A DNA stretch of 8,420 nucleotides. It comes from Ktedonobacter sp. 13_1_20CM_4_53_11. Its GTDB lineage: Bacteria > Chloroflexota > Ktedonobacteria > Ktedonobacterales > Ktedonobacteraceae. The stretch is from contig MNIY01000050.1 in assembly GCA_001919995.1 (NCBI GenBank), positions 1 to 8,420 of the forward strand, written 5' to 3'. The position numbers and the translations under genes were made by a program. The notes beneath the pieces are model-generated. The model was not told where the DNA came from. It did not search any database and saw only the letters and a program-made list of their open reading frames with translations. This document shows positions 6,529 through 8,420 of the stretch, piece by piece; the stretch's first letter is position 1; the number at the start of each line of letters is the position of its first letter.

Positions 6529-8098
6529 TCAATCTTTGTATTCAATGTACTTGCTTCCTTTAAACTGATCAGCTATGTCTCTAAATTCTTTTCCCAAGCT
6601 TAATTTAAATTCCACTTTTCTTTTTTTTTTTGGCACAGCGGAATCTTGAATTTCTTGATTAGGCTTAATTTCAGAAATACGTGGGCTCAAAGAAATTGAT
6701 TTTTGAGTTTCCAATGTGGGAATTTGTGATAAAAAAACATCATAATCTTTTTGTTTAACAAAAAAATCACACTTGCGACATCCAGCTTGTGCAAGTTGCA
6801 TAGATGTTATTCCTTTATCAAATAACTTGCGTAATCTTTCACAGCCCAATCGATTTCTTTGTTCCATTTTTGCGGTGATTTTAAGCACAGTTCGCATAAA
6901 TGAAATTACCCAAGATTTTACATTTTTTACGTTATTTTTAGGGTCAGGTTTTAATTTTTCGCCAAGATTATTGAGATCATCGTAAATTTGAACCAACGAG
7001 GCTAGATGTAATAAATTAAAAGACTCGGCGGCTACTTGGATTTTTTCGTGACATGACTCCTGCTCCTTCCATTGATTAATCCTATCTGTAGCAGACTTCT
7101 CATCGAATACTTTAATCGGTTTAGTTTTATATAGTTCAGTAACCATTTCTGGGATGTTTAATGGCTCAGAAACATGATCTGATGACAATAAAATATCATG
7201 TAGTTTCTGTCCTTTCTTAAATAAGAGCCTCTGGTTGGGATCTAAGGTTTCCATTGTATCACTATCATCACCCTCTTCTGAGAAAACTTCAATGCTACGT
7301 TTTTGTGTCAATGATGTTGACGTAGATGCTAATGCTTGTGATTCTCGTGAATCCTCTGCATCCGGTACTTTTCCTCTTGCCGGTGCCTTTGCTGCTGGTG
7401 TTTTTGCTGCGGATGCCTTTGCGGTTGGTGCTTTTGCTGCTGGTGGCTCTTGTGGAGATGGATTCAATTCGATATTTTCATTAGCAGCTGGTGGCTCTTG
7501 TATAGGTGGATTCAATTCACTGCTTTCATTATTGCCTGATCCTCCTAAATTTGCATCCCCAACAGCACCTAGTTCGGCCAAGCTATCCTGAAAAAAAAAG
7601 TATATATTTTAAAACGAAATAAAAGAAGAACCTAATACATGGTGTCCAAAATTTTATCGCTATACCTTATTGCCTGATTCTCCTAAATTTGCATCTCCAA
7701 CAGCACCTAGTTCGGCCAAGCTATCCTGAAAAAAAAGTATATATTTTAAAACGAAATAAAAGAAGAACCTAATACATGGGAGAAAAAGTGGACAAAATTG
7801 TCCAAAATTTTATCGCTATACCTTATTCGAAATAAAAGAAGAACCTAATACATGGGAGAAAAAGTGGACAAAATTGTCCAAAATTTTATCGCTATACCTT
7901 ATTAAACGTCTCCTGTAAGTCAAAGTATACGTATCCAATTCCTTTAAATGATATTCTCACTCTATCGCTATCTTGATCGAAAGTACATGATTCAATTTTT
8001 TTATTTGTTTTTGTCCAAATAAAATAAAGTGCTTTTAGAATTAGGTTTTCGTCGTCGCCAGATAAAAATTCACGAATGTTTGTATTAAGTGAGGACAT
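6529..8098 (-). CDS. Three-exon gene for a putative nuclear protein with PKKKRKV signal and Ala/Lys/Pro linker
   Basis: Exons are 8098-7898, 7725-7666 and 7587-6529; introns are 7897-7726 (172 nt) and 7665-7588 (78 nt), both GTATAG...CAG and phase 0. The product is 439 residues. The first ATG in frame with the exon 1 reading is at 8098 (MSSLNTNIREFL). The long frame of exon 3 has no usable ATG at its 5' end, so it must be reached by splicing. Residues 68-87 and 88-107 are near-identical 20-residue repeats (DSLAELGAVGDANLG). Residues 111-142 contain a twice-repeated ELNP..QEPPAA unit, and 136-160 an Ala/Lys/Pro stretch resembling histone H1 tails. About 200-380 is a mixed helical domain with GCRKC near 357-360. 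PKKKRKV at 406-412 is identical to the classic monopartite nuclear signal. Function is unknown; nuclear location is strongly suggested. The reading frame stays open past the TGA, so the annotated C-terminus may be a truncated form. Confidence 0.83.
7423..7518 (-). repeat. 48-bp coding tandem repeat (16 residues x2)
   Basis: Two in-frame units (7518-7471 and 7470-7423) encode ELNPPIQEPPAANENI and a second unit starting ELNPSPQEPPAA. The second runs into the Ala/Lys/Pro-rich linker, itself made of short AAK-AP-type repeats (to about 7369). The proline-rich composition suggests a flexible linker. Confidence 0.75.
7531..7824 (-). repeat. Exon-plus-intron tandem duplication (138 bp and 156 bp)
   Basis: The segments 7531-7668 and 7669-7824 are near-identical. 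Each contains the 60-nt DSLAELG coding block, its CAG acceptor, and the intron back to the AATAAG|GTATAG donor region. They differ by two C/T changes in the coding block (one silent, one Gly/Glu), one A in the acceptor tract, and 19 bp missing from the intron of the 7531-7668 copy. The duplication made exon 2 of the gene. Confidence 0.93.
7752..7903 (-). repeat. Two identical 76-bp repeats in intron 1
   Basis: Copies 7752-7827 and 7828-7903 show no difference. A third, 57-bp version with a 19-bp deletion is at 7615-7671 in intron 2. Each copy carries AATAAG|GTATAG, so intron 1 holds a second, internal donor at 7822/7821 besides the real one at 7898/7897. Each full copy also includes the inverted motif GGACAA-AA-TTGTCC. 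Confidence 0.95.
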
Positions 8099-8133
8099 CT
8101 CTATGAAAATTTTAGAATAATATTTCAAAGTTT

Positions 8134-8148
8134 TCAACTTAACGACAT
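8134..8148 (-). promoter_or_regulatory. Possible four-codon upstream ORF in the leader of the three-exon gene
   Basis: ATG TCG TTA AGT TGA lies 36 nt upstream of the proposed start at 8098, in another frame, directly after ATAACGATAAGA. If the transcript starts at the TATA region upstream, ribosomes would meet this ATG first. Alternatively a 38-nt GT-AG intron (GTTGAA...CATAG) would join this ATG in frame to the main start as MSLK-MSSLN. Confidence 0.3.
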
Positions 8149-8156
8149 TCTTATCG

Positions 8157-8175
8157 TTATATATAAATATATAAA
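8157..8175 (-). promoter_or_regulatory. TATA box of the three-exon gene
   Basis: TATATATTTATATATAAC on the minus strand, ending about 58 nt upstream of the ATG at 8098. Position and composition fit a TATA element. The region is AT-rich, so specificity is limited. Confidence 0.4.
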
Positions 8176-8420
8176 ATCCAATAATTACGTCAATTTGACC
8201 AATTAACTTTGATAAATTAAATTATCGAGTCATTTTCATGTGCTTTTATTTCGATTAATTTGACATCTTCCAGCTATTTGTCACGCTTATGCATAATATA
8301 AATAATAATTATACAGAACACGTATCAGTTGACGTGTGATGTTTTATGCGGTGAAATATAATTTATCAAATTAATTGATCAAATAGACGTAATCATTGGA
8401 TTTTATATATTCATAAATAA
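8176..8420. other. Upstream flank of the three-exon gene
   Basis: No coding frame is supported. It contains a CCAAT box on the plus strand (8199-8203), an inverted repeat ACACGT / ACGTGT with an 8-nt spacer (8318-8337) and TGACGT half-sites next to it. These are plausible factor-binding sites for the gene to the left. The window ends before any further gene appears. Confidence 0.4.

Noticed and set aside
6529..7581. A 350-codon ORF starting at TTG (7581) taken as a complete gene
   Set aside because: The TTG start would only suit a bacterial code. The block begins right after a CAG acceptor at 7588, and upstream exons join in frame, so it is exon 3 of a spliced gene.
7235..7591. Plus-strand 118-codon ORF rich in Ala/Gly/Ser
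   Set aside because: It is the antisense shadow of the repetitive Ala/Lys/Pro coding region and crosses the intron boundary without splice support.

Overview
The window is eukaryotic DNA. It is very AT-rich and has long non-coding stretches. It carries three intron-containing genes, all on the minus strand. Open frames are broken by short introns (about 63-104 nt, two longer ones) with GTAAGT/GTATGT-like donors and TAG/CAG acceptors, and every junction I could reconstruct keeps the reading frame. This base composition, the intron style, and above all one protein that resembles a lineage-expanded family I remember from arbuscular mycorrhizal fungi point to Glomeromycotina, most likely a Rhizophagus-type genome. 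That assignment is recognition from memory, not a search result.

Layout (all genes on the minus strand, so gene order runs from right to left). (1) 102-414: a two-exon gene for a 75-residue secreted cysteine-rich mini-protein with a textbook inhibitor-cystine-knot (knottin) spacing, with a TATA box at 499-510. (2) 420-2598: about 2.2 kb without a convincing gene, holding a solo pogo/Tc1-mariner-like terminal repeat (1342-1453), promoter-like motifs and a palindrome. (3) 2599-4992: a nine-exon gene for a 472-residue protein. Its C-terminal half has a PD...ExC core that could be a degenerate PD-(D/E)XK nuclease fold, and it ends in a basic nuclear-localisation-like tail. Intron 1 contains a four-copy 56-bp minisatellite, and a 37-bp duplication straddles the exon 7 donor. 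(4) 4993-5194: its promoter, with an ACGCGT palindrome and a CACGTG box centred between inverted CCAAT boxes. (5) 5195-6339: non-coding. (6) 6529-8098: a three-exon gene for a 439-residue putative nuclear protein with an exact PKKKRKV signal and an Ala/Lys/Pro-rich linker. Exon 2 of this gene was created by a recent tandem duplication. Past its TGA stop the same frame stays open for 62 codons and looks protein-coding. (7) 8099-8420: its leader and promoter.

There is no sign that the three genes form an operon or pathway. The two larger ones share nuclear-targeting features and an almost identical leader motif (ATAACGATAA followed by ATGTC). The recurring theme is tandem duplication in or next to introns: 56 bp x4, 37 bp x2, 76 bp x2, a ~138/156-bp exon-plus-intron pair, and a 48-bp coding repeat. 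Some of these have reshaped gene structure. Much of the long-ORF signal on the opposite strand is shadow.
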